Origin: Burkholderia plantarii
Lineage (GTDB): Bacteria > Pseudomonadota > Gammaproteobacteria > Burkholderiales > Burkholderiaceae
NCBI RefSeq assembly: GCF_001411805.1
Contig: NZ_CP007212.1
Span: 1,612,001-1,676,000, forward strand
Direction: 5' to 3'
DNA length: 64,000 bases
In this document: positions 17,396 to 25,839 of the stretch, one piece after another
Position numbering within the stretch: position 1 is the stretch's first letter
Layout: each line of letters opens with the position of its first letter
Made by a program: the position numbers and the translations under genes
Notes under the pieces: generated by a model
What the model was told of the DNA's origin: nothing
Database searches by the model: none
The model's input: only the letters and a program-made list of their open reading frames with translations

Positions 17396-17794
17396 TCAAC
17401 TGGCGTCGTCGTCCTTCACATAGGACGCGAGCCCGTTGCCGAACGACCACTCGTCGCGCGCGTTCGGCGTCAGCGTGATCATCACGTCCTCGGGGCGCAG
17501 GCCCGGATCGCGTGCGAGATTGGCCGCGATCGCGGCGAACAGCGCCTTTTTCTTCGGCGTGTCGCGCCAGTTGCCGGCGATGATCTGGATGATCACGAGA
17601 TCGTCGGTGCGATGGATGCCGAGATAGTCGGGGTCGTAGATCAGTTCGTCGCGCTCGTGCTGGTGAACGAGCTGGAAACGGTCGTCGGCGGGCGCGCCGT
17701 AGGCTTCCATGAGCGCGCGGTGAACGCCGTCGCCGATCGCGCGGATATACGCCGGGGATTTACCCTTGATGAGGGAGAGATGGACAAGCGGCAT
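17396..17794 (-). CDS. tautomerase-superfamily protein (Tautomerase_2 type)
   Basis: A 132-residue protein beginning Met-Pro-Leu-Val-His. After Met removal, Pro1 would be the catalytic base of the 4-oxalocrotonate tautomerase superfamily. The length and internal motifs (DRFQLVHQHERDELIYDPDYLG, then LVIIQIIAGNWRDTPKKKAL) match the longer ~130-aa tautomerases found beside LysR regulators in proteobacteria. It is transcribed divergently from the LysR gene across a 174-bp AT-rich spacer and is the obvious target of that regulator. The natural substrate is unknown. Confidence 0.82.
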   Translation of the reverse strand: MPLVHLSLIKGKSPAYIRAIGDGVHRALMEAYGAPADDRFQLVHQHERDELIYDPDYLGIHRTDDLVIIQIIAGNWRDTPKKKALFAAIAANLARDPGLRPEDVMITLTPNARDEWSFGNGLASYVKDDDAS

Positions 17795-17968
17795 GTCAGG
17801 ACTCCTTGAGGTTCACGGGATGGATGCCGGCACCGGCGCCGGCCCGGAAACCATTGTGGGGAAGGGTGAAGCCGGCTTTGGCGTCGTGCTTGACATCGCT
17901 ACGATAGGCGCCAACAATTATTCTGAAAATTTGAAATTTATGAATTAATACTTCCATAAAATCGAATC
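17795..17968. promoter_or_regulatory. divergent promoter region, tautomerase / LysR
   Basis: The 174-bp spacer contains an AT-rich block (about 17910-17960) with near-repeated AAATTTGAAATTT elements and ATTATTCTGAAAAT, unlike the surrounding sequence. This is the expected place for LysR T-N11-A sites and both start sites. No single element could be assigned. Confidence 0.45.
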
Positions 17969-18874
17969 ATGGCTTCCCGCACCAATCTCGACATGGACGT
18001 GCTGCGCACCTTCGTCACCGGTTTCGAACTGGGCAGCTTCGCGCGCGCGGCCGAGCGGCTCGGGCGCTCGCAGTCGGCCGTGAGCACGCAGCTGCGCCGG
18101 CTCGAGGAGCAGGTCGGCCAGCCGCTGGTGCAGAAGTCGGGGCGCGGGCTGGCGCTGACCACGGCGGGCGAGAGCCTGCTTGGCTATGCCAAGCGGCTGC
18201 TCGCGCTCAACGACGAGGCGGTCGAGAGCCTGCGCGGCACCGACGTGGCAGGCTGGGCGCGGCTCGGGCTGCCGCAGGATTTCGCCGAGGGCTGGCTGCC
18301 GGCGGTGCTGCAGCGTTTCGCGCGCGCCCATCCGAAGGTGCGCGTGGAGGTGCAGGTCGACCGTGCGGTGCCGCTCGTCGAGCGCACGCTGCGCGGCGAA
18401 CTCGACATCGCGCTGGTGTGGGGCGAATCGGCAGGCATGCCGCGCGGCGAGAAGGTGGCCGACGTGCCGCTACAGTGGATCGGCGCGCCCGGCTGGCCAG
18501 GCGTGGCCAGCCTCGGCGCCGAGCCGCTGCCGTTCGCGGCGTTCGCGCCGCCGTGCGGCTTCCGTTCGGCGGCGGTCGCGGCGCTCGACGCGGCCGGGCT
18601 GCCGTGGCGGCTGGTGTTCACGAGCCCGAGCCTGTCGGGGCTCTGGGCCGCCGCCGAGGGCGGCCTCGGCATCACGGCGCGCACCGCCATCCATCTGCCG
18701 AAGACGCTGGCCGCGCTCGATCCGGCCGCCACCGGCCTGCCGCGGCTGCCGTCGATCCCGCTCGTGCTGTGCCGCGCCGAGACCGATCCGCCGGCCGCCG
18801 TCGAACGCCTCACCGCGATCCTGCTCGAGATGGTCCGCGACGAGATCGGCATGGCGGCGGAGCGCGCCGCCTGA
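17969..18874 (+). CDS. LysR-family transcriptional regulator
   Basis: A 301-residue LysR regulator. The N-terminal winged helix-turn-helix is at residues 5-65 (LRTFVTGFELGSFARAAERLGRSQSAVSTQLRRLE, read across positions 10-45). The remainder is the periplasmic-binding-like effector domain, with LPQDFAEGWLP at its start. It stands between two Pro-1 tautomerase genes: one divergent (17396-17794), the other downstream on the same strand (19001-19396). Both are likely targets. The inducer is unknown. It ends 126 bp before the second tautomerase, which has its own AT-rich promoter region. Confidence 0.9.
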   Translation: MASRTNLDMDVLRTFVTGFELGSFARAAERLGRSQSAVSTQLRRLEEQVGQPLVQKSGRGLALTTAGESLLGYAKRLLALNDEAVESLRGTDVAGWARLGLPQDFAEGWLPAVLQRFARAHPKVRVEVQVDRAVPLVERTLRGELDIALVWGESAGMPRGEKVADVPLQWIGAPGWPGVASLGAEPLPFAAFAPPCGFRSAAVAALDAAGLPWRLVFTSPSLSGLWAAAEGGLGITARTAIHLPKTLAALDPAATGLPRLPSIPLVLCRAETDPPAAVERLTAILLEMVRDEIGMAAERAA

Positions 18875-19000
18875 GGCTCGAATCGTTCGATTCCGGCGAA
18901 GCAAGCATTTCAAACTTTCAACTTTTCAGAAGCATGACGTCTGCCTAAGCTGGGGTCTCGGGGCTGCCTGCGCGGCCCGTCCAAGCCAAGGAGAAGCAGA

Positions 19001-19396
19001 ATGCCCTTCATCGACGTCAAGGTGGCCGGCCGGCCGCTCGAACCGCAACAGGTTGCGCACCTCCAGAAAGGCGTCACCGCGCTGATGGCCGAAGTGCTCG
19101 GCAAGGTCGGGCCGCTCGTCGGCGTACTGGTCGAACAGGTGCCGCTCGCGGCCTGGAGCGTGGGCGGCGAGCCGGTGCGCCGCGTGGCGCAGGTCGATGC
19201 GATCGTCAGCGCCGGTACCAATACCCCCGAGCAGAAGGCCCGTTTCATCGCCGAAACGGCGCAACTGCTGCGTTCGGTGCTCGGCCCGGAGCTGTCCGAG
19301 GTCTGCTACGTGGTGGTTCACGAAGTGCCGAAGGACAGCTGGGGCTATGACGGACTGACCCAGGCGCAGCGCGCGCAAGGGGCGGCGCGGCGGTAG
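19001..19396 (+). CDS. tautomerase (4-oxalocrotonate tautomerase-like)
   Basis: A 131-residue protein starting Met-Pro-Phe-Ile-Asp, so processed Pro1 would be the catalytic residue. Two tandem tautomerase beta-alpha-beta units are visible: one begins at residue 2 and one near residue 64 (RRVAQVDAIVSAG) with the helix following. An Arg-rich tail (QAQRAQGAARR) is created by the short tandem repeat that also carries the stop codon. It follows the LysR regulator gene. Sequence similarity to the first tautomerase is low, so the two probably act on different or successive enol substrates. Confidence 0.8.
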   Translation: MPFIDVKVAGRPLEPQQVAHLQKGVTALMAEVLGKVGPLVGVLVEQVPLAAWSVGGEPVRRVAQVDAIVSAGTNTPEQKARFIAETAQLLRSVLGPELSEVCYVVVHEVPKDSWGYDGLTQAQRAQGAARR

Positions 19397-19423
19397 GAGG
19401 CGCGGCGGTAGGAGGCGCGGCGG
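19384..19423 (+). repeat. 15-bp tandem repeat at the tautomerase stop codon
   Basis: The unit GGCGCGGCGGTAGGA is present twice in full and once in part. The first copy contains the tautomerase stop (TAG at 19394-19396). A change in copy number in whole units would leave the encoded protein unchanged. Confidence 0.8.
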
Positions 19424-19484
19424 GCGCCGTGGCCGTGCCGCGCGCCGGGCGCGCGACGCCAGCCCGGCGCACCCGCGGCCACGC

Positions 19485-20678
19485 TCACGCCGCGTGATGC
19501 CACTCCCGCGCCGCGCGCGCCAGCCCCGCCGCCGTGTGCAGTACGTTCGGCTCGGCCGGTACCGCGCCGCGCACGCGGTCCAGCTGCGCGCAGGCGGCGC
19601 CCACCACCTGCTCGACGCTGACGTCGTGCGCGCAGGCGTGATCGTGCGGGCATTCCTGCGGCTGACACGGGCGGCACGGCGGGTAGTCGGCCAGCGCGCG
19701 GTCGGGCGGCGCCGGGCGGCGCGTGTCGCTGCCCGCGACCACCACCACGCAAGCCGTGCGCACGGCGGCGGCGATCCGCGAGATGCCGGTGTCGTTGCAG
19801 ACCACCAGGCGCGCACGCGCCACCAGCGCGGCCATCCCGCCCAGCGAGGTCAGGCCGGTGAGATGCAGCGCGGGCGCGGCCATCTCGCCGAGCACGGCAC
19901 CCGTGAACGGCGCGTCGGCGGTGGTGCCGGTGATCGCGATCTGCCAGCCGTCGGCGGCGAGGTTGTCGGCCACGGCCGCGAAACGCTCGGCCGGCCAGCG
20001 GCGCGACGGCAGGCGCGCGCCGGGATGGATCAGTACCAGCCGCTCGGGTTCGAGCCCGTGCGCGGCCACCAGCGCCGCGCATTCGTCGCGATCGCGCTGT
20101 TGCAGCGGGAACGCGAGCTGCCGGTCGATCGCGCGCGCGCCGAGCGCCTCCATCAGCGCCAGATAGCGTTCCGATTCCGGCCGCGCGTCGGGCCAGCCGA
20201 TGAAGCAGCCGCGCGGCCTCGCCTCGCCGGGCTCGACGCAGACCTGCCTGCCGGCCCCGTTGACGAGGATGTCGAGGCCGCCGAGGCCGTCGACCGCGTC
20301 GGTCACGAGCTGCCGGCAGAAGGCCTCGTCGGCGATGTCGCCGGGCAGCGCGAGCGCCTGGCGGCCGGCGTCCTCGACGAGTTTCACGACCTCGCGGGCA
20401 TCGGCTTCCTCGCTGTGTAAATAGTTCAGGGCGAGGCTGGCGCCTTCGCGCGCGAAGGCGATCGCCACGGCGCGGCCGATGCCGCTGTCGGCGCCGGTGA
20501 TCAGCGCGCGGCGGCCCTTCAGGCGACCCGTGCCGCGATAGCTGGTTTCGCCGTGGTCGGGCTTCGGGTGCATCTCGCGGGCGAGGCCCGGCGCGGGCTG
20601 CGGCTGCTTCTCGAAGTCGGGACGCGGGTATTGCGTGAGCGGATCACGCATCGTGGTTTGATCCATGCTGCCGGACAT
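19485..20678 (-). CDS. chimeric gene: N-terminal SDR fused in frame to glycosyltransferase family 9 C-terminal part
   Basis: A 397-codon frame that joins two unrelated enzymes. Residues 1-144 are a short-chain dehydrogenase of the YghA/YhdF kind: a long hydrophilic leader with QYPRPDF and PKPDHGETSYRG, the cofactor site TGADSGIG, then DILVNGAGRQ. The SDR stops there, before its catalytic Tyr-Lys region. From about residue 146 the sequence is the C-terminal two thirds of a GT9/heptosyltransferase-like protein (ARPRGCFIGWPDARPE, LVLIHPGARLPSRRWP, VVCNDTGISRIAAA, CAHDVSVEQVV). The ATG at 20678 has AGGAG upstream. Neither enzyme is complete, so the product is probably non-functional. A deletion between two neighbouring genes (or an assembly error) at about 20228-20258 is the simplest explanation. 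Confidence 0.75.
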   Translation of the reverse strand: MSGSMDQTTMRDPLTQYPRPDFEKQPQPAPGLAREMHPKPDHGETSYRGTGRLKGRRALITGADSGIGRAVAIAFAREGASLALNYLHSEEADAREVVKLVEDAGRQALALPGDIADEAFCRQLVTDAVDGLGGLDILVNGAGRQVCVEPGEARPRGCFIGWPDARPESERYLALMEALGARAIDRQLAFPLQQRDRDECAALVAAHGLEPERLVLIHPGARLPSRRWPAERFAAVADNLAADGWQIAITGTTADAPFTGAVLGEMAAPALHLTGLTSLGGMAALVARARLVVCNDTGISRIAAAVRTACVVVVAGSDTRRPAPPDRALADYPPCRPCQPQECPHDHACAHDVSVEQVVGAACAQLDRVRGAVPAEPNVLHTAAGLARAAREWHHAA

Positions 20679-21156
20679 GGCGAAGCTCCTGGTCGTGAAC
20701 GGGAACCGGGATCGCGATCCCGAGGCTCGCGAGAGATCGAGCAACGCGTGTGCCCGGCCCGGCGAAGCCGCGCCGGGCGCGGACAATCGGGTGATGCGGC
20801 GAAAGAGAAGTGAAAGATCGTCGAGGGAGAGAGCGGGCCGGCGGGCGTCGACCGGCGGGCAGCCGGGGTAGCCGCGGCGCGCGGCTGGCGCGGGCCGGCG
20901 GGCCGATTCAGTCCGGCCGTGGGGACCCGTCGTCCGCACGGGCCGAGAGGCGGCAATCCGGTTCAGCGGCCCGGTTCGGCTCGATGGCCGGGGCCGACGC
21001 GGCGGCTTGGATTCGACCCGGGTTCGACCCGGTGTGGTCGGGCCGGCGCGGCTTGATCCAGCTCGCCCGATGCCGGAACGCGGCCACCCCGCGCCGCCCG
21101 ACGTCATCCGGCGCAGTCTGGCCCCGCTCGGCGCCGCCAAGTCGCGCCGGTACCGC
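20679..21156. other. intergenic region between the SDR-GT9 chimera and the stressosome operon
   Basis: About 480 GC-rich bases with no convincing gene. It contains the perfect 14-bp palindrome GGGATCGCGATCCC at 20708-20721, 30 bp upstream of the chimeric gene's start and so a candidate operator for it. The rest should include the end of the stressosome transcript; no intrinsic terminator was seen. Confidence 0.5.
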
Positions 21157-22686
21157 CTAGTGCCGACGCGCCACCGCGTCGGTGCCGGCGGTGGCGATCG
21201 CGCGCTCGATATCCTCGAGCGTCGCCGGCTTCACCAGATGGTGGTCGAAGCCGGCCGCGCGCGTGCGCTGGCGGTCGCTTTCCTGGCCGTAGCCGGTCAG
21301 CGCGATCAGCAGCGCGCCGGCCGTGGCGGGCAGGCCGCGCAGCGCGCGCGCGATCTCGTAGCCGTCCATGCCGGGCAGGCCGATGTCGAGCATCACCACC
21401 TCGGGCCGGAACATTGGCGCGGCCGCGATTGCCGACGCGCCGTCGTAGAGCGTGCGCACTTCGTGACCCAGGATGCGCAGCAGCACCGACATCGATTCGG
21501 CGCCGTCCACGCTGTCGTCCACCACCATCACGCGGCGCTGCGGGCGCGGCGCCGCGTCGGCGGCGTCCGGGCCGGCGGCGGCCTCGTCGGGGACGGCGAG
21601 CGGCAGCCGCACCACGAACCGCGAGCCGTGGCCGATGCCGTCCGAACTCACGCCGATGGTGCCGCCGTGCAGTTCGGTGAGCGTGCGCGCGAGCGACAGG
21701 CCGATGCCGAGCCCGCCCTCGGAGCGCTTGACCGAGTCGGCCGACTGCATGAACAGGTTGAACACGTCGTCGAGTTCGGCCGGCGCGATGCCGATGCCGT
21801 TGTCGGCCACGCTGATCTCGACGGCGCCGGGCGCGATGGCCACGCCAAGCTCGATGCGCCCGCCGTCGGGCGTGTACTTGGCCGCGTTCGACAGCAGGTT
21901 GGCGATCACCTGCGAGATCCGGATCGCGTCGCCGCGCACCACGCAGGGCAGCGTCGGCATGTTCACGCGCAGCAGGTGGTGCTTGCGCTCCACGGCCGGC
22001 TGGCTGGTTTCCACCGCGGCGGCCACGGCCGCCTCGATGTCCACCGGCTCCATGCGCAGCGCGATCTTGCCGTGGGTGATGCGCGATACGTCGAGCAGGT
22101 CGTCCACCAGCCGGCTCAGGTGATCCACCTGGCGGCGCGCGATCATGCGCGCGTCCTGCACCAGCGCCTCGGCCGCGTGGTATTTGGGGTCCATCAGCTC
22201 GATCGCGTTGCGGATCGGCGCGAGCGGATTGCGCAGCTCGTGCGCGAGCGTGGCGAGGAACTGGTCCTTGCGGCGGTCGGCGTCGCGCAGCGCTTCCTCG
22301 GCGCGGTGCAGGCGCAGCAGCGCACGCACGTTCGCGACCAGTTCGGCCGGCGCGATCGGCTCGGTCAGGTAGCTGTCGGCGCCGCCGTCGAGTGCGCGCA
22401 CCTTGTCGAGCGACTGTACGGCCGCGGCCGAGGTCTGCAGCACCAGCGTCGAGCGCGTGTGCGCGTCGCGCTTGATCTGCGAGCAGACGTCGATGCCGCT
22501 GATGTCGGGCAGCCGCACGTCGAGCAGCACCAGCGCCGGGCGGCGCGCTTCGACCAGCTCCAGCGCGTCCTGGCCGGTGCCGGCCTCGATCACCTCGTAG
22601 CCGGCGTGGACCAGCACGCGCGTCTTGGCATAGCGGGCCCCCTCGTTGTCGTCGACGTTGAGGATCAGCGGGTTCAGCGCGGCCAT
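21157..22686 (-). CDS. REC-histidine kinase-REC hybrid protein
   Basis: A 509-residue soluble protein, last gene of the stressosome operon. The first receiver has Asp56 in LLDVRLPDISG, but its usual Lys-Pro is Glu-Pro (YLTEPIAP). The DHp box LATLAHELRNPLAPIRN carries His149, followed by N (NLLSNAAKYT), G1 (DNGIGIA) and G2 (GLGIGLSLARTL) boxes. The second receiver is complete (VVDDS, MLDIGLPGMDG, LVKPATLED). There are no membrane segments. Its start overlaps the preceding kinase gene by 13 bp, showing coupling. It would accept or pass phosphate in a relay beneath the stressosome kinase. No DNA-binding output is encoded in the operon, so the final target is elsewhere. Confidence 0.9.
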   Translation of the reverse strand: MAALNPLILNVDDNEGARYAKTRVLVHAGYEVIEAGTGQDALELVEARRPALVLLDVRLPDISGIDVCSQIKRDAHTRSTLVLQTSAAAVQSLDKVRALDGGADSYLTEPIAPAELVANVRALLRLHRAEEALRDADRRKDQFLATLAHELRNPLAPIRNAIELMDPKYHAAEALVQDARMIARRQVDHLSRLVDDLLDVSRITHGKIALRMEPVDIEAAVAAAVETSQPAVERKHHLLRVNMPTLPCVVRGDAIRISQVIANLLSNAAKYTPDGGRIELGVAIAPGAVEISVADNGIGIAPAELDDVFNLFMQSADSVKRSEGGLGIGLSLARTLTELHGGTIGVSSDGIGHGSRFVVRLPLAVPDEAAAGPDAADAAPRPQRRVMVVDDSVDGAESMSVLLRILGHEVRTLYDGASAIAAAPMFRPEVVMLDIGLPGMDGYEIARALRGLPATAGALLIALTGYGQESDRQRTRAAGFDHHLVKPATLEDIERAIATAGTDAVARRH

Positions 22687-24209
22687 GCGTTGCCTCCGCG
22701 CGAGATCGGGGCGTCGAGGCCGCCGGCCGCGCGCGCGCGGGCCACCGTGGCGGTACCGTCAGGGGCCGCCGGGGGCTGGGAGTCGAAGCGCAGCGGCAGC
22801 GTGACGTAGAACGTCGAGCCTTCGCCGAGGCGGCTTTCCATGCCGACCTCGCCGCCCAGCAGCGCGGCGAGGTTGCGGCACAGCGGCAGGCCGAGCCCGG
22901 TGCCCTTGACGCGCTGCTGCAGATGGCTGCGCACCTGCCCAAATGCCTCGAATATCAATTCCTGATCCTCCTGCGCGATGCCGATGCCCGTGTCCGAGAC
23001 GAAGAACGTGATGTGCTCGTCGTCGGGCTGCAAGCGCGCGCTGACGCGAATCTCGCCGCGCTCTGTAAATTTGAGCGCGTTCGATACAAAGTTGCGCAAA
23101 ATCTGCGTGACCTTGGCCTCGTCCGTCAGCATCGACGGCAAGCCCTGCATGTCGTCGAAGATCAGCTGCACGGTCGGGCTGCTCAACAGCGGCGCGAGCG
23201 TGGCGCGTACCGCCGCCACCATGTTGTGCGGTTCGAACGGCACCGGCAGCACGTCGGTGCGGCCCGCCTCGATCTTCGCCAGGTCGAGCAGATCGTTGAC
23301 GATGTCGGTCAGATCCTCGGCCGACTTGCGGATCAGTAGCACTTGCCGTTCCTGCTCGCTGGTCAGTTCGCCGTCGAGCCGGTTCAGCAGCAGGTTCGAC
23401 AGCGCGCGGATCGAACTGAGCGGGGTGCGCAGCTCGTGGCTCATGTCGGACAGGAAGCGGGTCTTGAGGGAATCGACGCGGCGCAGCTCCTCGGCGCGCT
23501 CGTCGAGCTCGGCGTAGAGCGCGACCACGCCGCGGTTGGTGGCCTCGAGCTCGCTCGTCAGGCGCGACAGGTCCTCCTGGCGCGCCTGCAGCTCGGTCAG
23601 CGCAGTCAGCAGCTCGTGGTTCTGCTGCTGCAGCTCGGCGAACGGGTTGCGCGGCTCCTGGGCGAACGGGCGCGGCGCGGCGGGCGCGGCCTGCGGACCG
23701 GACGAGCCCGGCGCGGCGGGTGAAGCGAGTGAGGCGGGCGGGTCGCCGCGCAGCGCATCGGCCAGCGCCTGCGCGGCCGCCGCCGCGACGGGCGGCCGGT
23801 CGGCCGGCAGCACGCGCAGCATGGTCACGGTGGTGCCGCGCCCGGCCGTCGATTCGATCGCGCAGTGATCCATCAGGCGGCGGCAGCCGGCGATGCCGTT
23901 GCCGGTCACGCCGGGCCCGGAGCGGTGACTGCCGTCGAGCACGGCCTGCAGGTCGCGGATGCCGGGGCCGTCGTCGCGCACCACGAGCGTGAGCGCCTGC
24001 GGCCGCGCCTGAACGTCGAATTCGAACGACACGGTGCCGCCGCCGGCATGGACCAGCGCGTTGCGGGCGACCTCCGACGCCGCGCTGGCGATGCGGGTCT
24101 GGTCGAGCGGCGCAAAACCGAGGCCGGCGGCGATCACGCGCGCCTGACGGCGCGCGGCCGCCACCTGTTCCTCGGAATCGAGTGAAATGAGCTGTATCTG
24201 GATGGCCAT
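22674..24209 (-). CDS. sensor kinase with N-terminal RsbT/RsbW-like ATPase domain
   Basis: A 511-residue fusion. Residues 1-135 form an anti-sigma-factor-type HATPase (ASEVARNALVHAGGG, DDGPGI, GNGIAGCRRLMD). A Pro/Ala-rich linker (140-185) and a coiled coil (about 190-245) lead into a complete histidine kinase: DHp SDMSHELRTPLSSIRA with His258, N box NFVSNALKFT, G1 DTGIGIA, and G2 GTGLGLPL. There are no membrane segments. The N-terminal domain resembles RsbT, the protein released from stressosomes, so this kinase could dock on the RsbR/RsbS shell or be its output. It lies 57 bp after the SpoIIE phosphatase gene and is coupled to the REC-HK-REC gene. Confidence 0.88.
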   Translation of the reverse strand: MAIQIQLISLDSEEQVAAARRQARVIAAGLGFAPLDQTRIASAASEVARNALVHAGGGTVSFEFDVQARPQALTLVVRDDGPGIRDLQAVLDGSHRSGPGVTGNGIAGCRRLMDHCAIESTAGRGTTVTMLRVLPADRPPVAAAAAQALADALRGDPPASLASPAAPGSSGPQAAPAAPRPFAQEPRNPFAELQQQNHELLTALTELQARQEDLSRLTSELEATNRGVVALYAELDERAEELRRVDSLKTRFLSDMSHELRTPLSSIRALSNLLLNRLDGELTSEQERQVLLIRKSAEDLTDIVNDLLDLAKIEAGRTDVLPVPFEPHNMVAAVRATLAPLLSSPTVQLIFDDMQGLPSMLTDEAKVTQILRNFVSNALKFTERGEIRVSARLQPDDEHITFFVSDTGIGIAQEDQELIFEAFGQVRSHLQQRVKGTGLGLPLCRNLAALLGGEVGMESRLGEGSTFYVTLPLRFDSQPPAAPDGTATVARARAAGGLDAPISRGGNAWPR

Positions 24210-24266
24210 GCTCGGGTGGACCTGTTCGTGAGTCTCGATGTCGGCCTGGTTCGTCGGCCCGGTTTT

Positions 24267-25409
24267 TCAGCGTGATTGCGCTGCCTTCACCACCACCACC
24301 GTCGCGTCGTCGCGGCGGCGCGAGAAGTCACGATACAGCACGGCCGCGATCACGGCCGCCGGCTGCAGCCGCAGCCCCGGGTAGGCCGCCAGGTCCCAGC
24401 GCGTGCCGATGCCGTCCGAGTGCAGGATCAGCATCGTGCCGTCCTGCCAGCGCGCCGCGATCTCCTGCGCGTCGCGCATCGCATGTCCCACGATACCGTT
24501 GCGCGAGGCGAGCTGCCAGCTTTCGCGCTCGCCGCGCGAGCCGGCGTCGTCGGGAGTCGGGCGCCCCACCGGCCACGGCATCGCCAGCGGCCGGCCGCCG
24601 CCCCACAGCGACGCGGCGACGTTGCCCACGCTGGAGAACGACAGCCCGGTGCGGGCCGGATCGAGGCGCGTGATCGCCACCGCCGCGCCGCGCGTGGCGT
24701 GCAGCGCGTCGTGCATCGCGTGCATCAGGCGGCGCGGAGCGAAGCCGGGGTTGCGGTGCGCGATGTCGATCGCGCAGGTCGCGGCGACATGCGCGTCGGG
24801 GCCGTGGCCGAGGCCGTCCGCCACCGTCACGACGAGGCCGGCGCCGTCCACTTCGATGCCCCAGGCGTCGCCGCTGACGGTTTCGCCCGGGTAGGGCACG
24901 CAAACGCCGCCGATGTCGAGATCCGGCACTTCCGCCGCGACGGCGCCGCCACTGCCGACGCCGCGCGCATGCACGACGGCGCGCACCACGGTGCCGAGCC
25001 CCGGCTGCGAATACACGGCGAGTTCGTCCGACAGCCGGCGCATCGCGCCGAGCCCGGTGCCCGGCGTGCCGGTGTTCGAGTAGCCGTCCTCGAACGCGGC
25101 GCGCACGTCGAGGATGCCGGGGCCGTTGTCGAGCGCGATCAGCTCGACGCCGCCGCCCGCCGGCGACAACCCGGATGGTGGCCCGCGCGTCGGCAGCTCG
25201 CGCACCAGCAGTTCGCCGTGCTTCGCGTGCTTGAGGATGTTGGTGGCGGCTTCGGTGACGATCAGCGCGACCCGGCCGAGGTCGGTCTCGCCCGGCAGGC
25301 AGCGGCGCGCGATCTCGTTCGCGCCGCGCCGCGCGAACGCGACGCCGCTCGGATCACTGATCTCGAACGAGGCGTGCGCGGCCCGCAGGCCGCTCAGCGA
25401 ATTTTCCAT
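24267..25409 (-). CDS. SpoIIE-type PP2C phosphatase with N-terminal HATPase (RsbX-like)
   Basis: A 380-residue protein. Residues 1-150 form an RsbT/RsbW-like ATPase domain (VALIVTEAATNILKHA, LDNGPGI, GLGAMRRLSDEL). The C-terminal ~200 residues form a SpoIIE/PP2C phosphatase with the metal-binding motifs SGDAWG, VADGLGHGP, ILHSDGIGTRWDL and a final DDATVVVVKA. In Bacillus, RsbX dephosphorylates RsbS and RsbR to reset the stressosome. This protein is the counterpart, but with an added ATPase domain. The start overlaps the end of rsbT by 16 bp. Confidence 0.9.
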   Translation of the reverse strand: MENSLSGLRAAHASFEISDPSGVAFARRGANEIARRCLPGETDLGRVALIVTEAATNILKHAKHGELLVRELPTRGPPSGLSPAGGGVELIALDNGPGILDVRAAFEDGYSNTGTPGTGLGAMRRLSDELAVYSQPGLGTVVRAVVHARGVGSGGAVAAEVPDLDIGGVCVPYPGETVSGDAWGIEVDGAGLVVTVADGLGHGPDAHVAATCAIDIAHRNPGFAPRRLMHAMHDALHATRGAAVAITRLDPARTGLSFSSVGNVAASLWGGGRPLAMPWPVGRPTPDDAGSRGERESWQLASRNGIVGHAMRDAQEIAARWQDGTMLILHSDGIGTRWDLAAYPGLRLQPAAVIAAVLYRDFSRRRDDATVVVVKAAQSR

Positions 25410-25819
25410 TTTGCAATCGTGATTCGGGTGCCCTTGCCGCGTTCGGTCTCGATCTGGAACTCGTCGGACAGGCGCCGCGCGCCGCCGAGCCCGAGCCCGA
25501 GGCCCCCGGCCGTGGTGAAGCCGTCCTGCAGCGCGCGGTCGATGTCGGCGATGCCCGGGCCGGTGTCGATGAACGCGACCCGCAGGCCCTTGCGCGCGCC
25601 GCGCTCCAGCACGCTCAGCTCCGCGTCGCCGCCGCCGCCGTGCAGCAGCGTGTTGCGGGCCAGCTCGCTGGCGGCCGTGACGAACTTGGTCTGGTCGACC
25701 AGCGACAGGCCCAGCTCGATCGCATGGTCGCGCACGAGCTGACGCAGCCTGACGATCTCCTGGTCCGAACGCAGCCCGACCCGGGTGGTCGAGACGACGG
25801 TGACGCCGGCGGTGTCCAT
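25394..25819 (-). CDS. rsbT: RsbT-like serine/threonine kinase (switch protein)
   Basis: A 141-residue GHKL kinase, close to the 133-aa Bacillus RsbT. Motifs: N box ASELARNTLLHGGGG, G1 DTGPGIAD, and the glycine-rich lid GGLGLGLGGARRLSDEF, then GKGTRITI. RsbT phosphorylates RsbS and RsbR in the stressosome and, once released, activates a downstream partner. The ATG at 25819 is used. An in-frame TTG at 25843 would overlap the rsbS stop as TTGA and add eight residues. It is coupled to the SpoIIE phosphatase gene. Confidence 0.9.
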   Translation of the reverse strand: MDTAGVTVVSTTRVGLRSDQEIVRLRQLVRDHAIELGLSLVDQTKFVTAASELARNTLLHGGGGDAELSVLERGARKGLRVAFIDTGPGIADIDRALQDGFTTAGGLGLGLGGARRLSDEFQIETERGKGTRITIAKWKIR

Positions 25820-25839
25820 GGCGGAATAGGTGGGTGAAA

